A DNA stretch of 41,542 nt from an uncultured Lachnospiraceae bacterium (GCA_905197485.1 CAJJYZ010000019.1:1-41542), one strand, 5' to 3'. Shown: positions 23,734 to 33,100, counted from the first letter of the stretch. Numbers and translations are program-made. Notes: generated by a model from the sequence alone, not told the origin.

Positions 23734-24573
23734 ATGAGACGGAAATTAAAAGGAAACCTGCTCCTTCTTGTATTACTATTTTCTTTTTTTGACGCGCTTT
23801 CCATTCAGAAAATTCAGGAAAAAGGCGAGCTTTTAAGGCTTCATTCCGATATGGTTTCTAGTTCAAATTTTCGTGAACAGTCGCTGAATGAGTCTGTCAT
23901 CGCGCAGATGGAGAAAACAGAGAATCCGGGGCTGATTGCTGCGCTGTATCTTCTGGAAAGCAAGTTTTCCTACGAACCGGTATCGAACCGGTGGAATGCT
24001 TCGCAAATTCGGTCTTTGAAGCAAAAATGGTCGGAAACGAAAGAGTGGCTTCCTTACGAGAAAGCATGCTATGCGGTTTGGAATGACCTGAAATATTTTC
24101 CGATACCGGAGTCTTCGGTTGATACCTCCCTTCAAGTCCTCTATAAAAACAGTTGGATGAATGAACGGACGTATGGAGGGAAGCGAGGACATGAAGGGAC
24201 GGATGTGATGGCATCCAGGAATCAACCGGGACTCTATCCCGTTCTCAGCATGACGGATGGGAGGGTGACGAGCAAAGGATGGCTTGAAAAAGGTGGATGG
24301 AGGATTGGCGTCACCGCACCCGGCGGCGGATATTTCTACTATGCGCATTTAGATTCTTACGCTTCTCTGAATGTAGGAGATAGGGTGAAAGCAGGAGATT
24401 TGCTCGGATATATGGGAGACAGCGGCTATGGGAAAGAAGGCACAACAGGGCAGTTTCCCGTCCATCTCCATGTTGGAATTTATCTCTATGAAGGGGAAAA
24501 AGAAATCAGCATCAATCCATACTGGATACTAAAATATCTGGAAAAATATCGGTTAAAATACACATTCTCCTAG
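23734..24573 (+). CDS. secreted M23 (LytM-type) metallopeptidase
   Basis: This 279-residue protein has an N-terminal hydrophobic segment (about 8-20) that would export or anchor it. The C-terminal LytM domain carries GHEGTDVMA (His153, Asp157), YYAHLDSYASLNVGDRVKAG (His205) and HLHVG (His244, His246), so the zinc site is complete. Such enzymes cut peptidoglycan cross-links. The segment at 45-140 is helical and may hold the domain in place or bind a partner. AAAAAGGAG precedes the ATG. A sporulation role is possible but not shown. Confidence 0.88.
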   Translation: MRRKLKGNLLLLVLLFSFFDALSIQKIQEKGELLRLHSDMVSSSNFREQSLNESVIAQMEKTENPGLIAALYLLESKFSYEPVSNRWNASQIRSLKQKWSETKEWLPYEKACYAVWNDLKYFPIPESSVDTSLQVLYKNSWMNERTYGGKRGHEGTDVMASRNQPGLYPVLSMTDGRVTSKGWLEKGGWRIGVTAPGGGYFYYAHLDSYASLNVGDRVKAGDLLGYMGDSGYGKEGTTGQFPVHLHVGIYLYEGEKEISINPYWILKYLEKYRLKYTFS

Positions 24574-24590
24574 TGCAACAAACGAAGATA

Positions 24591-24599
24591 TGCTATAAT
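24591..24599 (+). promoter_or_regulatory. extended -10 promoter for the rsmF-like operon
   Basis: TGCTATAAT is a perfect -10 (24594-24599) with the TG extension. The -35 position reads only TAGTGC, which is usual for extended -10 promoters. It would drive the overlapping or closely packed genes from 24625 onward. Confidence 0.6.
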
Positions 24600-24624
24600 G
24601 AGGAGTAATGTGGAGGTTTAGAAG

Positions 24625-26007
24625 ATGAATTTACCAGTTGCTTTTGAAGAAAAGATGAAGAAACTTCTGGGAGAAGAATTCCCGGATTATATCAAATGCT
24701 ATGAAGAGCCGAGATTTTACGGACTTCGTGTGAATACAAAAAAAATTACCGTCGAAAAATTCCAGGAAATCTGCCCGTTTGACATTCGGCCGATTCCTTG
24801 GATTGAGAACGGATTTTATTATGATGGAGAGAAGGTACAGCCTGCCAAACATCCATATTATTTTGCAGGGTTGTACTATTTACAGGAACCAAGCGCTATG
24901 ACTCCGGCGAATCGGATTCCGATTGAACCAGGCGACAAAGTGCTGGATGTTTGTGCCGCGCCCGGAGGAAAGGCGACGGAGCTTGGGGCAAAGCTAAGAG
25001 GGGAAGGCGTCCTCATTGCCAACGATATCAGCAACTCCAGGGCGAAAGGCTTGTTGAAGAATATTGAAGTGTTCGGAATCGGGAACGTACTCGTCTTAAG
25101 TGAGGAACCGGGAAAGATTGAGGATTATTTTCAAGGATATTTTGACAAAATCCTAATCGATGCGCCATGTTCCGGGGAAGGCATGTTCCGAAAAGATAAA
25201 AAAATGGTGAAAGCATGGGAAGAGCATGGCCCGGAATTTTTTGCGAAGATTCAACGCGGGATTGTGACGCAGGCGGCGAGAATGTTGAAACCGGGTGGAA
25301 TGATTCTCTATTCTACCTGTACCTTTGACCCGTTGGAGAATGAAGGGACGATTGAGTATCTGTTGAAAGAGTATCCGGAATTTGTCATCAAAGATATTCT
25401 TCCGTATGAAGGCTTTGCTCAGGGGATTCCGGAAGTGACCGAATCGAAGTCCGAAGATTTCAGAAAAACCGTCCGCATCTGGCCGCATAAGATGCATGGG
25501 GAAGGACATTTCCTCGCACTTTTGCAGAAGGGTGAACCGGTAGAAGAGGAACAGAAGAAAATCAAATCTAAGCGCGCCAAGAAAATGCCGGAAGAATTGG
25601 AAACGTTTCTGCGTGACGTCACATGGGAAATCGATGCAAACCGTCTGGAAATTCATACGGAACGCGTCTATTACATGCCGGAGAACCTGCCGGATGTCAA
25701 AGGAATCCGTTTTCTTCGGACAGGACTGTATCTTGGAGACGTGAAGAAAAACCGGTTTGAACCGAGTCAGGCATTCGCCATGTGTCTGAAAAAAGAAGAG
25801 TACAGGCACACGATTTCCCTTCCTGTAGAGGATGAGCGTGTCGCAAAATATTTGAAAGGCGAGACCATCGAGGTGGACGACCTCGTTTCACCAAAGGAAA
25901 AAGGATGGCAGTTAATCTGCGTGGAAGAATATCCGCTTGGATGGGGGAAACTTGCCGGCGGTACACTAAAGAACAAATATTTACCGGGATGGAGATTGCA
26001 GTCATAA
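24625..26007 (+). CDS. rRNA cytosine-C5-methyltransferase (RsmF/NOL1-NOP2-sun family)
   Basis: This 460-residue SAM-dependent methyltransferase makes 5-methylcytosine in rRNA. It shows DVCAAPGGKATEL (108-120, SAM site), DAPCSGEGMFRKD with Cys182, and LYSTCTFDPLENE with Cys232, the two cysteines of this family. The C-terminal region (about 300-460) matches the extra RNA-binding domains of RsmF-like proteins. Its TAA shares a base with the next ATG (TAATG), indicating coupling with the pseudouridine synthase. Confidence 0.9.
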   Translation: MNLPVAFEEKMKKLLGEEFPDYIKCYEEPRFYGLRVNTKKITVEKFQEICPFDIRPIPWIENGFYYDGEKVQPAKHPYYFAGLYYLQEPSAMTPANRIPIEPGDKVLDVCAAPGGKATELGAKLRGEGVLIANDISNSRAKGLLKNIEVFGIGNVLVLSEEPGKIEDYFQGYFDKILIDAPCSGEGMFRKDKKMVKAWEEHGPEFFAKIQRGIVTQAARMLKPGGMILYSTCTFDPLENEGTIEYLLKEYPEFVIKDILPYEGFAQGIPEVTESKSEDFRKTVRIWPHKMHGEGHFLALLQKGEPVEEEQKKIKSKRAKKMPEELETFLRDVTWEIDANRLEIHTERVYYMPENLPDVKGIRFLRTGLYLGDVKKNRFEPSQAFAMCLKKEEYRHTISLPVEDERVAKYLKGETIEVDDLVSPKEKGWQLICVEEYPLGWGKLAGGTLKNKYLPGWRLQS

Positions 26008-26711
26008 TGATAAGACTTGATAAGTATTTATCTGAGATGGGACAAGGGACCCGCTCGGAGGTAAAAAAATATATCCGGCAGGGGAGCGTAACCGTAGATG
26101 GCGAAGTGGTGAGAAAGCCGGAAGAAAAGGTGGATGAAACGTGCCAAAGTGTCTGTGTCAACGGACGGAATATCGGATATGAACGATTCGAATATTACAT
26201 GTTAAATAAACCACAAGGCGTCGTATCAGCAACGACAGACCGTCAGGATAAGACGGTGATTGATTTGATTGAAAGCAGAAAAAGAAAAGATTTATTTCCG
26301 GTGGGAAGGCTAGATAAGGATACGGAAGGACTTCTTCTGATTACCAATGATGGAGAATTAGCTCACCGCTTACTCTCACCGAGTCATCATGTGGATAAGG
26401 TATATTATGCCAAAGTCGACGGAAGAGTCACCGGTGAGACCGTACGGCAGTTTCAGGAAGGACTGGACATTGGGAAGGGAGAGTTTGCAAAGCCTTCCCG
26501 GTTAAAAGTGCTTCTCGAAGATGCGGTTTCAGAGATAGAACTTACGATACAGGAAGGGAAGTTCCATCAGGTAAAGCGGATGTTCCATGCAGTCGGGATG
26601 GAAGTCCTCTATCTGAAGCGGCTTTCCATGGGAACGCTTGTATTGGATGCAGAATTGAAACCGGGAGAATATCGGGCGTTAAGCGAAGAAGAGGTAGAAC
26701 GATTATGCTAG
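26007..26711 (+). CDS. rsuA: RsuA family 16S rRNA pseudouridine synthase
   Basis: Start 26007 is chosen from the TAATG overlap with the upstream gene; a longer reading would run inside that gene. The 234-residue protein has an N-terminal S4 RNA-binding domain (RLDKYLSEMGQGTRSEVKKY) and a catalytic domain with GRLDKDTEGLLLITNDG, where Asp103 is the expected nucleophile, and EGKFHQVKRMFHAVG. RsuA makes pseudouridine 516 in 16S rRNA, but RsuA-like paralogues act elsewhere. It overlaps the following HAD gene by 7 bases. Confidence 0.88.
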   Translation: MIRLDKYLSEMGQGTRSEVKKYIRQGSVTVDGEVVRKPEEKVDETCQSVCVNGRNIGYERFEYYMLNKPQGVVSATTDRQDKTVIDLIESRKRKDLFPVGRLDKDTEGLLLITNDGELAHRLLSPSHHVDKVYYAKVDGRVTGETVRQFQEGLDIGKGEFAKPSRLKVLLEDAVSEIELTIQEGKFHQVKRMFHAVGMEVLYLKRLSMGTLVLDAELKPGEYRALSEEEVERLC

Positions 26712-27373
26712 AGAAGATAAAAGCAGCAATTTTTGATTTGGATGGAACCTTAGCGGATTCTATGTGGGTCTGGACTTCGGTGGACCATGATTATATTCAG
26801 AAATATGACCTGGTCGTACCGGAAGGATTTTATGACGCGATTGAGGGAATGAGCTTCACAGAGACGGCGCAGCATTTCCTTCGGGTATTTCCGCAGATTA
26901 CATTGAGTCTGGAAGAATTGAAAAGTGAATGGATTGCCATGGCGGAAGACAAATATTTCCATGAAGTGAAGATGAAAAAAGGTCTGGAGGCTTTTCTTGC
27001 GGAGCTCAAACGCCGGGGTATCCGAACCGGAATCGCAACGAGCAACAGCCGCGTATTGGCCGAAGGCTTTCTGGAATCCCATGGTATTCGGAAGTATTTT
27101 GATACTGTATGGACTTCCTGTGACGTAAAAGCCGGAAAACCAGCGCCGGACGTCTATCTGAAAGTGGCGGAAGAACTGCAAGTGAACCCGGAAGACTGTC
27201 TTGTGTTTGAGGACGTTCCGATGGGGATTCTGGCAGGGAAAAATGCGGGCATGAAGGTGTGCGCCATCGAAGATGCATTTTCCGCCCATCAAAGAGAGAA
27301 GAAACGTGAGTTGGCAGACTATTATATCTGCGACTATGATGATATGATGACAAACAACTATGAGGTATTATAA
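26705..27373 (+). CDS. HAD family hydrolase (beta-phosphoglucomutase-like)
   Basis: This 222-residue protein has HAD motif I AIFDLDGTLADS at about 8-19, motif II IATSNS, motif III KAGKPAPDVY and motif IV VFEDVPMGILAGKNAGM, all intact. The four-helix cap follows motif I. Such enzymes remove phosphate from small metabolites or act as phosphosugar mutases; the substrate cannot be read from sequence. It is translationally coupled to the pseudouridine synthase and abuts ygiQ directly. Confidence 0.88.
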   Translation: MLEKIKAAIFDLDGTLADSMWVWTSVDHDYIQKYDLVVPEGFYDAIEGMSFTETAQHFLRVFPQITLSLEELKSEWIAMAEDKYFHEVKMKKGLEAFLAELKRRGIRTGIATSNSRVLAEGFLESHGIRKYFDTVWTSCDVKAGKPAPDVYLKVAEELQVNPEDCLVFEDVPMGILAGKNAGMKVCAIEDAFSAHQREKKRELADYYICDYDDMMTNNYEVL

Positions 27374-29296
27374 ATGCAGCAAGGATTTTTACCGATTACA
27401 AGAGAAGAGATGTTGGAGAGAGGATGGGAACAGGTCGATTTTGTCTACGTATCCGGAGATGCGTACGTAGACCATCCTTCCTTCGGACATGCGATTATTA
27501 CAAGAGTATTGGAAGCCAACGGCTATAAAATCGGAATGATTTGCCAGCCGGACTGGAAAAACAAAGAAAGCATTACGACGTTTGGCGAGCCGAGACTCGG
27601 ATTCCTCGTTTCCAGCGGAAATATGGACTCGATGGTGAACCATTATTCCGTATCGAAAAAGAGAAGAAAAACAGACGCGTATACACCGGGAGGCGTGATG
27701 GGAAAACGTCCGGATTATGCCGCCATTGTATACAGCAATCTGATTCGGCAGGTTTATAAGAAAACGCCGATTATCTTAGGCGGAATCGAAGCGAGCCTGA
27801 GAAGACTTGCTCACTATGATTATTGGAGCAATCACCTGAAGCGCTCCATTCTTCTGGATTCCGGGGCGGATTTGATTTCCTACGGAATGGGAGAACGTTC
27901 GATTGTGGAGATTGCCGACGCGTTGAACGCAGGAATCGATGTGGCAGATATTACTTACATTGACGGAACCGTATGTAAGGTGAAGAACCTGGACAGCGTC
28001 TACGATGCGATTGTGTTGGAGTCTTACGCAGATTTAAAAGAAGATAAATTAAACTATGCGAAAAGTTTTTATACACAATATTGCAATACGGACCCGTTTA
28101 CCGCGAAGCGTTTGGTGGAGCCATATTCGGAACATCTGTATGTCGTACAGAACCCGCCGTCAAAACCGCTAAGCCAATCGGAGATGGACCGGGTTTACAG
28201 TTATCCGTATATGCGGACGTACCATCCGTCTTACGAGGAGGCAGGCGGTGTTCCTGCCATCGAAGAAGTCAAATACAGTCTGATTAGCAATCGCGGTTGT
28301 TTTGGCGCCTGCAGTTTCTGTGCGCTGACATTCCATCAAGGCCGTATCATTCAGACAAGAAGCCACGAATCGCTGATTGAAGAAGCGAAAAAATTCATAT
28401 GGGACAAAGACTTCAAAGGATACATTCACGATGTGGGAGGTCCGACTGCCAATTTCCGGGCGCCTGCCTGTGAGAAACAGTTGACCCATGGGGCATGCAA
28501 ATACAAACAGTGTCTCTTCCCGAAGCCATGTAAGAATCTGGTTGCGGACCACAAAGATTATCTGAAGCTTTTGCGGAAGCTGCGGGAACTTCCGAATGTG
28601 AAGAAAGTGTTTATCCGTTCGGGAATCCGTTTTGATTATCTGATGGCGGATAAGGACGACACATTCTTCCGGGAGCTTTGCGAATACCATGTAAGCGGTC
28701 AGTTAAAAGTAGCGCCGGAACACGTATCCGATGCAGTTCTTTCCAAGATGGGCAAGCCGGAAAACGGTGTCTATCAGGAATTTTGTAAAAAATATAAACG
28801 AATCAACGAGCAGCTAGGCAAGAAACAGTTCCTTGTTCCGTATCTCATGTCTTCCCACCCGGGCTCTACCTTAAAAGAAGCGGTTGAGCTTGCAGAGTAT
28901 TTAAGAGATTTGGGATACATGCCGGAACAGGTGCAGGATTTCTACCCGACACCGTCTACGATTTCTACCTGTATGTATTATACCGGAGTGGACCCAAGGA
29001 CGATGGAGCCGGTGTATGTTCCGGTCAATCCGCATGAGAAAGCGATGCAGCGCGCATTGATTCAATATCGGAATCCGAAAAACTATGACTTAGTACTCGA
29101 GGCGTTAAAAAAAGCAGACCGCATGGACCTTGTCGGTTTCGATAAGAAGTGTCTCATTCGCCCAAGAAATATGGGAGCAGGGAAACCGAAAAATGGAAAT
29201 CATTGGGATGAGAAATCAAAAGATACAAAAGGGAAGGACAACAAAGGAAAGAAGAAAAAAGCAATTCGCAATGTCCACAAAAAGAAAAGCAGATAA
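27374..29296 (+). CDS. YgiQ family radical SAM protein
   Basis: This 640-residue protein begins with the YgiQ domain (DFVYVSGDAYVDHPSFGHAI) and carries the radical SAM cluster motif RGCFGACSFC with Cys309, Cys313 and Cys316. LKVAPEHVSDAVLSKMGKP and VQDFYPTPSTISTCMYYTG are also typical. The C-terminal 45 residues are Lys-rich and disordered. The function of the family is not established. The ATG follows the HAD gene's stop directly, so it belongs to the same operon. Confidence 0.9.
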   Translation: MQQGFLPITREEMLERGWEQVDFVYVSGDAYVDHPSFGHAIITRVLEANGYKIGMICQPDWKNKESITTFGEPRLGFLVSSGNMDSMVNHYSVSKKRRKTDAYTPGGVMGKRPDYAAIVYSNLIRQVYKKTPIILGGIEASLRRLAHYDYWSNHLKRSILLDSGADLISYGMGERSIVEIADALNAGIDVADITYIDGTVCKVKNLDSVYDAIVLESYADLKEDKLNYAKSFYTQYCNTDPFTAKRLVEPYSEHLYVVQNPPSKPLSQSEMDRVYSYPYMRTYHPSYEEAGGVPAIEEVKYSLISNRGCFGACSFCALTFHQGRIIQTRSHESLIEEAKKFIWDKDFKGYIHDVGGPTANFRAPACEKQLTHGACKYKQCLFPKPCKNLVADHKDYLKLLRKLRELPNVKKVFIRSGIRFDYLMADKDDTFFRELCEYHVSGQLKVAPEHVSDAVLSKMGKPENGVYQEFCKKYKRINEQLGKKQFLVPYLMSSHPGSTLKEAVELAEYLRDLGYMPEQVQDFYPTPSTISTCMYYTGVDPRTMEPVYVPVNPHEKAMQRALIQYRNPKNYDLVLEALKKADRMDLVGFDKKCLIRPRNMGAGKPKNGNHWDEKSKDTKGKDNKGKKKKAIRNVHKKKSR

Positions 29297-29312
29297 AGGA
29301 GCGCGATAGCCG

Positions 29313-29885
29313 ATGCAAATAACGAAGGGAAAAGCGGGATACATCCGACAGAAGAAAAAAAGAGAGCTTCTGAAAACAATATTAGAATTTGGGATTGTCA
29401 TCGCTCTTTTTATCACCGGATATGTCACAACGAAAACACGATTGAATCTTTTAACTCTCGTTGCAGTGCTTGGATGCCTTCCGGCATCCAAGGCAATGGT
29501 CGGATGGCTGATGTTGATTCCACAAAAATCATTGGAACAAGAGAAGGTAAAAGAAATCGAAGAAAACGGCGGGAATCTGACGAAGGCATACGATATGATT
29601 CTGACAAGCTATGAGCATGTCATGCCGATAAACAGCCTTGCCATTGTGGGAAATACGGTATGCGGCTATACCGACTGCGAGAAGATGCCGACGGCATACG
29701 CAGAACAATATATCCGGAAAACATTGGCAAACAATTATTATGAGAAAGTGTCAGTGAAGATTTTCAAAGACTATCAGGCGTATCTATCACGCTTGGAGGG
29801 GATGAACGCGCTGACAGATAAAGAGCAGGAGAATCGGGAGCAGGAAGAAGGCATCTTACATGTCATTCTTACGCTCTCTATGTAA
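29313..29885 (+). CDS. conserved-looking membrane protein of unknown function
   Basis: I do not recognise this 190-residue protein. It has a basic N-terminus, two hydrophobic helices (about 22-40 and 44-68) and a soluble C-terminal domain with VGNTVCGYTDCEKMPTAYAEQYIRK. AAAGGAG at 29295-29301 supports the start. It lies between ygiQ (16 bases) and an rluA-like gene (11 bases) and is probably in the same operon. The coding region contains a perfect 10-bp hairpin at 29469-29492. Confidence 0.6.
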   Translation: MQITKGKAGYIRQKKKRELLKTILEFGIVIALFITGYVTTKTRLNLLTLVAVLGCLPASKAMVGWLMLIPQKSLEQEKVKEIEENGGNLTKAYDMILTSYEHVMPINSLAIVGNTVCGYTDCEKMPTAYAEQYIRKTLANNYYEKVSVKIFKDYQAYLSRLEGMNALTDKEQENREQEEGILHVILTLSM

Positions 29886-29896
29886 AGGATAGAATC

Positions 29897-30865
29897 ATGC
29901 AGGAAATCAAAGTAACAGCAAACGAAGCCGGACAACGATTGGATAAACTTCTGGCAAAATATTTGAATGAAGCTCCAAAAAGCTTCCTTTATAAGATGCT
30001 TCGGAAGAAGAACATTGTCCTGAATGGGAAGAAGGCAACGGGAAATGAGAAACTGGTGTCCGGAGATTCTGTAAAATTATTTTTGGCAGACGATACAATT
30101 GCAAAATTTTCAAAATCTATTGTCCGAAAAACAAACGGAAAACTGGATATTTTATATGAAGATTCCGACATTCTGATTATCAACAAACCGGTAGGAATGC
30201 TTTCACAAAAGGCAGAGGCAAAAGATGTTTCCGTCGTAGAGCATCTCATTACATACCTTCTGGAAAGCGGACAGATGACAGAAGAGAATTTAAGAAGTTT
30301 TAAGCCTTCCATCTGCAATCGTCTGGACCGGAATACGAGCGGACTTCTCGTATGTGGCAAGAGTCTCTTCGGACTTCAGAAAATGGCAGAAATGTTTCGG
30401 GAACGAAGCATGAAAAAATTCTATCGTTGTATCGTAGACGGAGAAATCAAAGAATCACAGTATATCAAAGGCTTCCTAAAAAAAGAGGAAGACTCGAACC
30501 GGGTTATCATCAGAGACGAAGCCTTTCCTGAAAGTCAGCCAATCGAGACCGAATATCGCCCAATCGAAACGCTGCGCTGCGGAACATTGTTAGAAGTACA
30601 TCTGATTACTGGACGAACGCATCAGATACGCGCACATCTTGCATCAATCGGGCACCCAATCGCAGGAGACTACAAATATGGGGCAAAAAAAGTGAATCAA
30701 TATTATAGCGAAAATTATGGGTTAAAATCCCAGCTTCTTCACGCCTACCGTCTGGAGATGCCGGAAAAAGTAGAAGGATTGCCGCAATTATCCGGGAAAA
30801 TCTTTGAAGCTTCACTTCCGAAAAGGTTCCGGGAAATTCTGGAAAGCGAACGAAGCAAGTCATGA
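29897..30865 (+). CDS. RluA family rRNA/tRNA pseudouridine synthase
   Basis: This 322-residue protein has an S4 domain (GQRLDKLLAKYLNEAPKSFLYK, 12-33) and an RluA-type catalytic domain with ICNRLDRNTSGLLVCGKS, where Asp144 is the nucleophile, and LITGRTHQIRAHLASIGHPI. It is of the RluC/RluD type, but the target uridines cannot be told from sequence. Its stop overlaps the recU start (ATGA at 30862-30865). Confidence 0.92.
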   Translation: MQEIKVTANEAGQRLDKLLAKYLNEAPKSFLYKMLRKKNIVLNGKKATGNEKLVSGDSVKLFLADDTIAKFSKSIVRKTNGKLDILYEDSDILIINKPVGMLSQKAEAKDVSVVEHLITYLLESGQMTEENLRSFKPSICNRLDRNTSGLLVCGKSLFGLQKMAEMFRERSMKKFYRCIVDGEIKESQYIKGFLKKEEDSNRVIIRDEAFPESQPIETEYRPIETLRCGTLLEVHLITGRTHQIRAHLASIGHPIAGDYKYGAKKVNQYYSENYGLKSQLLHAYRLEMPEKVEGLPQLSGKIFEASLPKRFREILESERSKS

Positions 30866-31398
30866 GCACCTGGAATTCCAGAGGACTTCGCGGCTCCACG
30901 TTAGAAGACCTCATCAATCGGACAAACGAACGATATCGGGAAAAAGGATTGGCGTTGATTCAGAAAATCCCGACTCCAATCACGCCGGTTCGTATTGATA
31001 AAGAACACCGTCATATTACATTGGCATATTTTGACCAGCAAAGTACGGTAGACTACATTGGAGCAGTACAGGGAATCCCCGTATGCTTTGATGCGAAAGA
31101 ATGCAGTGTGAATACCTTTCCGTTACAAAATATTCATGAACATCAGGTAGAGTTCATGAATCTGTTTGAAAAACAAGGGGGAATTTCTTTTCTATTGATT
31201 CACTACAACACAAAAGGGGTATTGTATTATATGCGTATCCAGGAACTTAATGTTTTCTGGGAAAGAGCGAAAAAAGGCGGCAGAAAAAGTTTTCGTTTTG
31301 AGGAATTGAATGAAGACTTTTTTATGGAGCTTACAAAAGGAATCTATGTACCGTACCTGGATATGGTACAGAAAGATTTAGACTTGAGGGAAGAATAA
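30862..31398 (+). CDS. recU: Holliday junction resolvase RecU
   Basis: RecU cuts four-way DNA junctions in Firmicutes. The 178-residue protein starts NSRGLRGSTLEDLINRTN and has the nuclease core STVDYIGAVQGIPVCFDAKE, with the Asp and Glu/Lys residues that bind metal, then LLIHYNTKGVLYYM. It is coupled to the upstream pseudouridine synthase by a 4-base overlap. Here it lies away from the penicillin-binding protein gene that neighbours it in Bacillus. Confidence 0.9.
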   Translation: MSTWNSRGLRGSTLEDLINRTNERYREKGLALIQKIPTPITPVRIDKEHRHITLAYFDQQSTVDYIGAVQGIPVCFDAKECSVNTFPLQNIHEHQVEFMNLFEKQGGISFLLIHYNTKGVLYYMRIQELNVFWERAKKGGRKSFRFEELNEDFFMELTKGIYVPYLDMVQKDLDLREE

Positions 31399-31413
31399 AT
31401 AGGAGAATAAAAA

Positions 31414-32697
31414 ATGAGTTATAAAAGATTAATTCCTTGCATTTTTATCGAGCAGGGGAAGGCAGTAAAATGGTTTCAAAATCCGGAAATTGTCGCGGAA
31501 AATCCGGTGGAACTCGCCAAATACTATAATGACCATGGGGCAGATGAACTGATTGTGTTTGACTTGTCCTCTACAGACGATGACCATGAAGAAGCAATCC
31601 ATATGTTAAGACAAATCAATCGGACAATTCATATTCCGATGACTGCAGGCGGAAATATCAAATGTCTGGAGGACGTGAAAAAGATTCTATATGCAGGTGC
31701 GAAGCGCGCACTTATCAATCTTTCCAAAGCGGATATGCCGGAGCTTCTCGTGAAGGTATCAAAAAAATTCGGAAAAGAAAACATCGCAGTATCATTGAAT
31801 GATTTTGACGCCTTATTTAAGCAGCAGCGTCTCATTGAAGAATATGCAAGCAGTCTTATCTTTATGCATCGTCTGGACTTAAATTCTGTAATGAATGTAA
31901 CGGACATTCCTTCGATTATTGTGACTGATACGGAACAGGAAGAGGAACTTTTGAAAATTTTAAAATGTCCTGGTGTAAAAGGATTATCCGGACGTTATGT
32001 CAACCGGATGGACATTGACTTTGCAGCGTTTAAAGAGAAATGTCTGCATGAAGATATTCAGATGGCATCCTTTGAAAGTCTGCTTCCGTTTTCTTCGTTT
32101 AAAAAAGATGAAGACGGATTAATTCCGGTTATCACACAGGATTATAAAACAGGAGAGGTTCTGATGCTGTCCCACATGGATGAGGAGGCATTTGAAAATA
32201 CCATCCGTACCGGAAAAATGACATATTATAGTAAAAGTAAACATATGCGATGGGTGAAAGGAGAAGTATCCGGAAATTATCAATACATCAAAGCTTTGAA
32301 TATTGATTGTGAACGGGGAACTCTTCTCGCAAAAGTGAAACAAACAGGAAGCCTTTGCGGAAAAGGAAATGAAAGTTGCTTCCATACTTCACTGTTCGAA
32401 ATGGATTACCGTGAAAATAATTCTCTTCGTATCTTTGAAAAAGTCTACGAGACGATTCTTGACAGAAAAAAGAATCCGAAAGAAGGCTCTTATACCAATT
32501 ATCTCTTTGATAAGGGAATCGATAAAATCTTGAAAAAGGTAGGAGAAGAGGCGACAGAGATTGTGATTGCCGCCAAAAATCCAAACCCGGAAGAAGTAAA
32601 ATATGAGATTACGGATTTTCTGTATCATCTGATGGTTCTGATGGCAGAACGCGGAGTGACATGGGAGGATATTATTCAAGAATTGGAAGAACGATAA
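31414..32697 (+). CDS. hisIE: HisF-like domain fused to HisI and HisE (histidine biosynthesis), with altered active-site residues
   Basis: This 427-residue fusion has three parts. Residues 1-220 are a HisF-like barrel (KRLIPCIFIEQGKAVKW), but the Asp expected near residue 11 is Phe11 and the second catalytic Asp aligns with Asn129, so cyclase activity is unlikely. Residues 235-330 are HisI-like (phosphoribosyl-AMP cyclohydrolase), with WVKGEVSGNYQ and the three probable zinc Cys 299, 315 and 322; the DxDxD metal motif reads DCERG (298-302) and the CHTG motif reads CGKG. Residues 335-427 are HisE (phosphoribosyl-ATP pyrophosphatase) with an intact KVGEEATEIVIAAKN. No other his gene is nearby. 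A fusion of this shape occurs in Lachnospiraceae to my recollection. AGGAG supports the start. Confidence 0.8.
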   Translation: MSYKRLIPCIFIEQGKAVKWFQNPEIVAENPVELAKYYNDHGADELIVFDLSSTDDDHEEAIHMLRQINRTIHIPMTAGGNIKCLEDVKKILYAGAKRALINLSKADMPELLVKVSKKFGKENIAVSLNDFDALFKQQRLIEEYASSLIFMHRLDLNSVMNVTDIPSIIVTDTEQEEELLKILKCPGVKGLSGRYVNRMDIDFAAFKEKCLHEDIQMASFESLLPFSSFKKDEDGLIPVITQDYKTGEVLMLSHMDEEAFENTIRTGKMTYYSKSKHMRWVKGEVSGNYQYIKALNIDCERGTLLAKVKQTGSLCGKGNESCFHTSLFEMDYRENNSLRIFEKVYETILDRKKNPKEGSYTNYLFDKGIDKILKKVGEEATEIVIAAKNPNPEEVKYEITDFLYHLMVLMAERGVTWEDIIQELEER

Positions 32698-32730
32698 AAG
32701 GGATTCTTTTTTATAAGTGCATATTGTATT

Positions 32731-32775
32731 AAAAAGGGACATATATTCTAGTAGGAATGAATGTCCTTTTTGTGT
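32731..32775 (+). terminator. intrinsic terminator after the HisF-like/HisIE gene
   Basis: AAAAAGGGACAT (32731-32742) pairs with ATGTCCTTTTT (32761-32771) with one bulged G. The 3' arm supplies the T tract. Confidence 0.75.
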
Positions 32776-32792
32776 AGAAAAGAGGAATGTAT

Positions 32793-33098
32793 ATGAATCA
32801 AACGGAAAAACGAAGACAGGAATTATTAGAACAAACACGAAAAATCTACCGCAATTCTAACAGTACCCCTGCCATTCATCCAAGATATCGTGCTGCTTAC
32901 ACAAGTATCTATGGTGAGGACGAGGAGGAAAAGCAAACAACCGGATTGGGATTCCGATTTTTCCTTGCACTTATGTTATTGATAGGATTTGTTGCAATTG
33001 ACCAGAGCGGAGAGAAGATAGCGACAGTAGACAGTCAATGGATTGAAAAAAAGATTATAGAAGATATGGATTTTGAAGAAGTATGGCAACGATTTTAG
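32793..33098 (+). CDS. small single-pass membrane protein, unknown function
   Basis: I do not recognise this protein of 101 residues. ATG 32793 is preferred because AGAGGA (32781-32786) touches the alternative ATG at 32787. It has a charged helical N-terminus (TEKRRQELLEQTRKIYR), an acidic linker (GEDEEEK), one membrane helix at about 52-69 and a short acidic C-terminal domain. It is flanked by terminators on both sides, so it is monocistronic. It is the last gene on the GATC-free side of the boundary discussed in the findings. Confidence 0.6.
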   Translation: MNQTEKRRQELLEQTRKIYRNSNSTPAIHPRYRAAYTSIYGEDEEEKQTTGLGFRFFLALMLLIGFVAIDQSGEKIATVDSQWIEKKIIEDMDFEEVWQRF

Positions 33099-33100
33099 AA

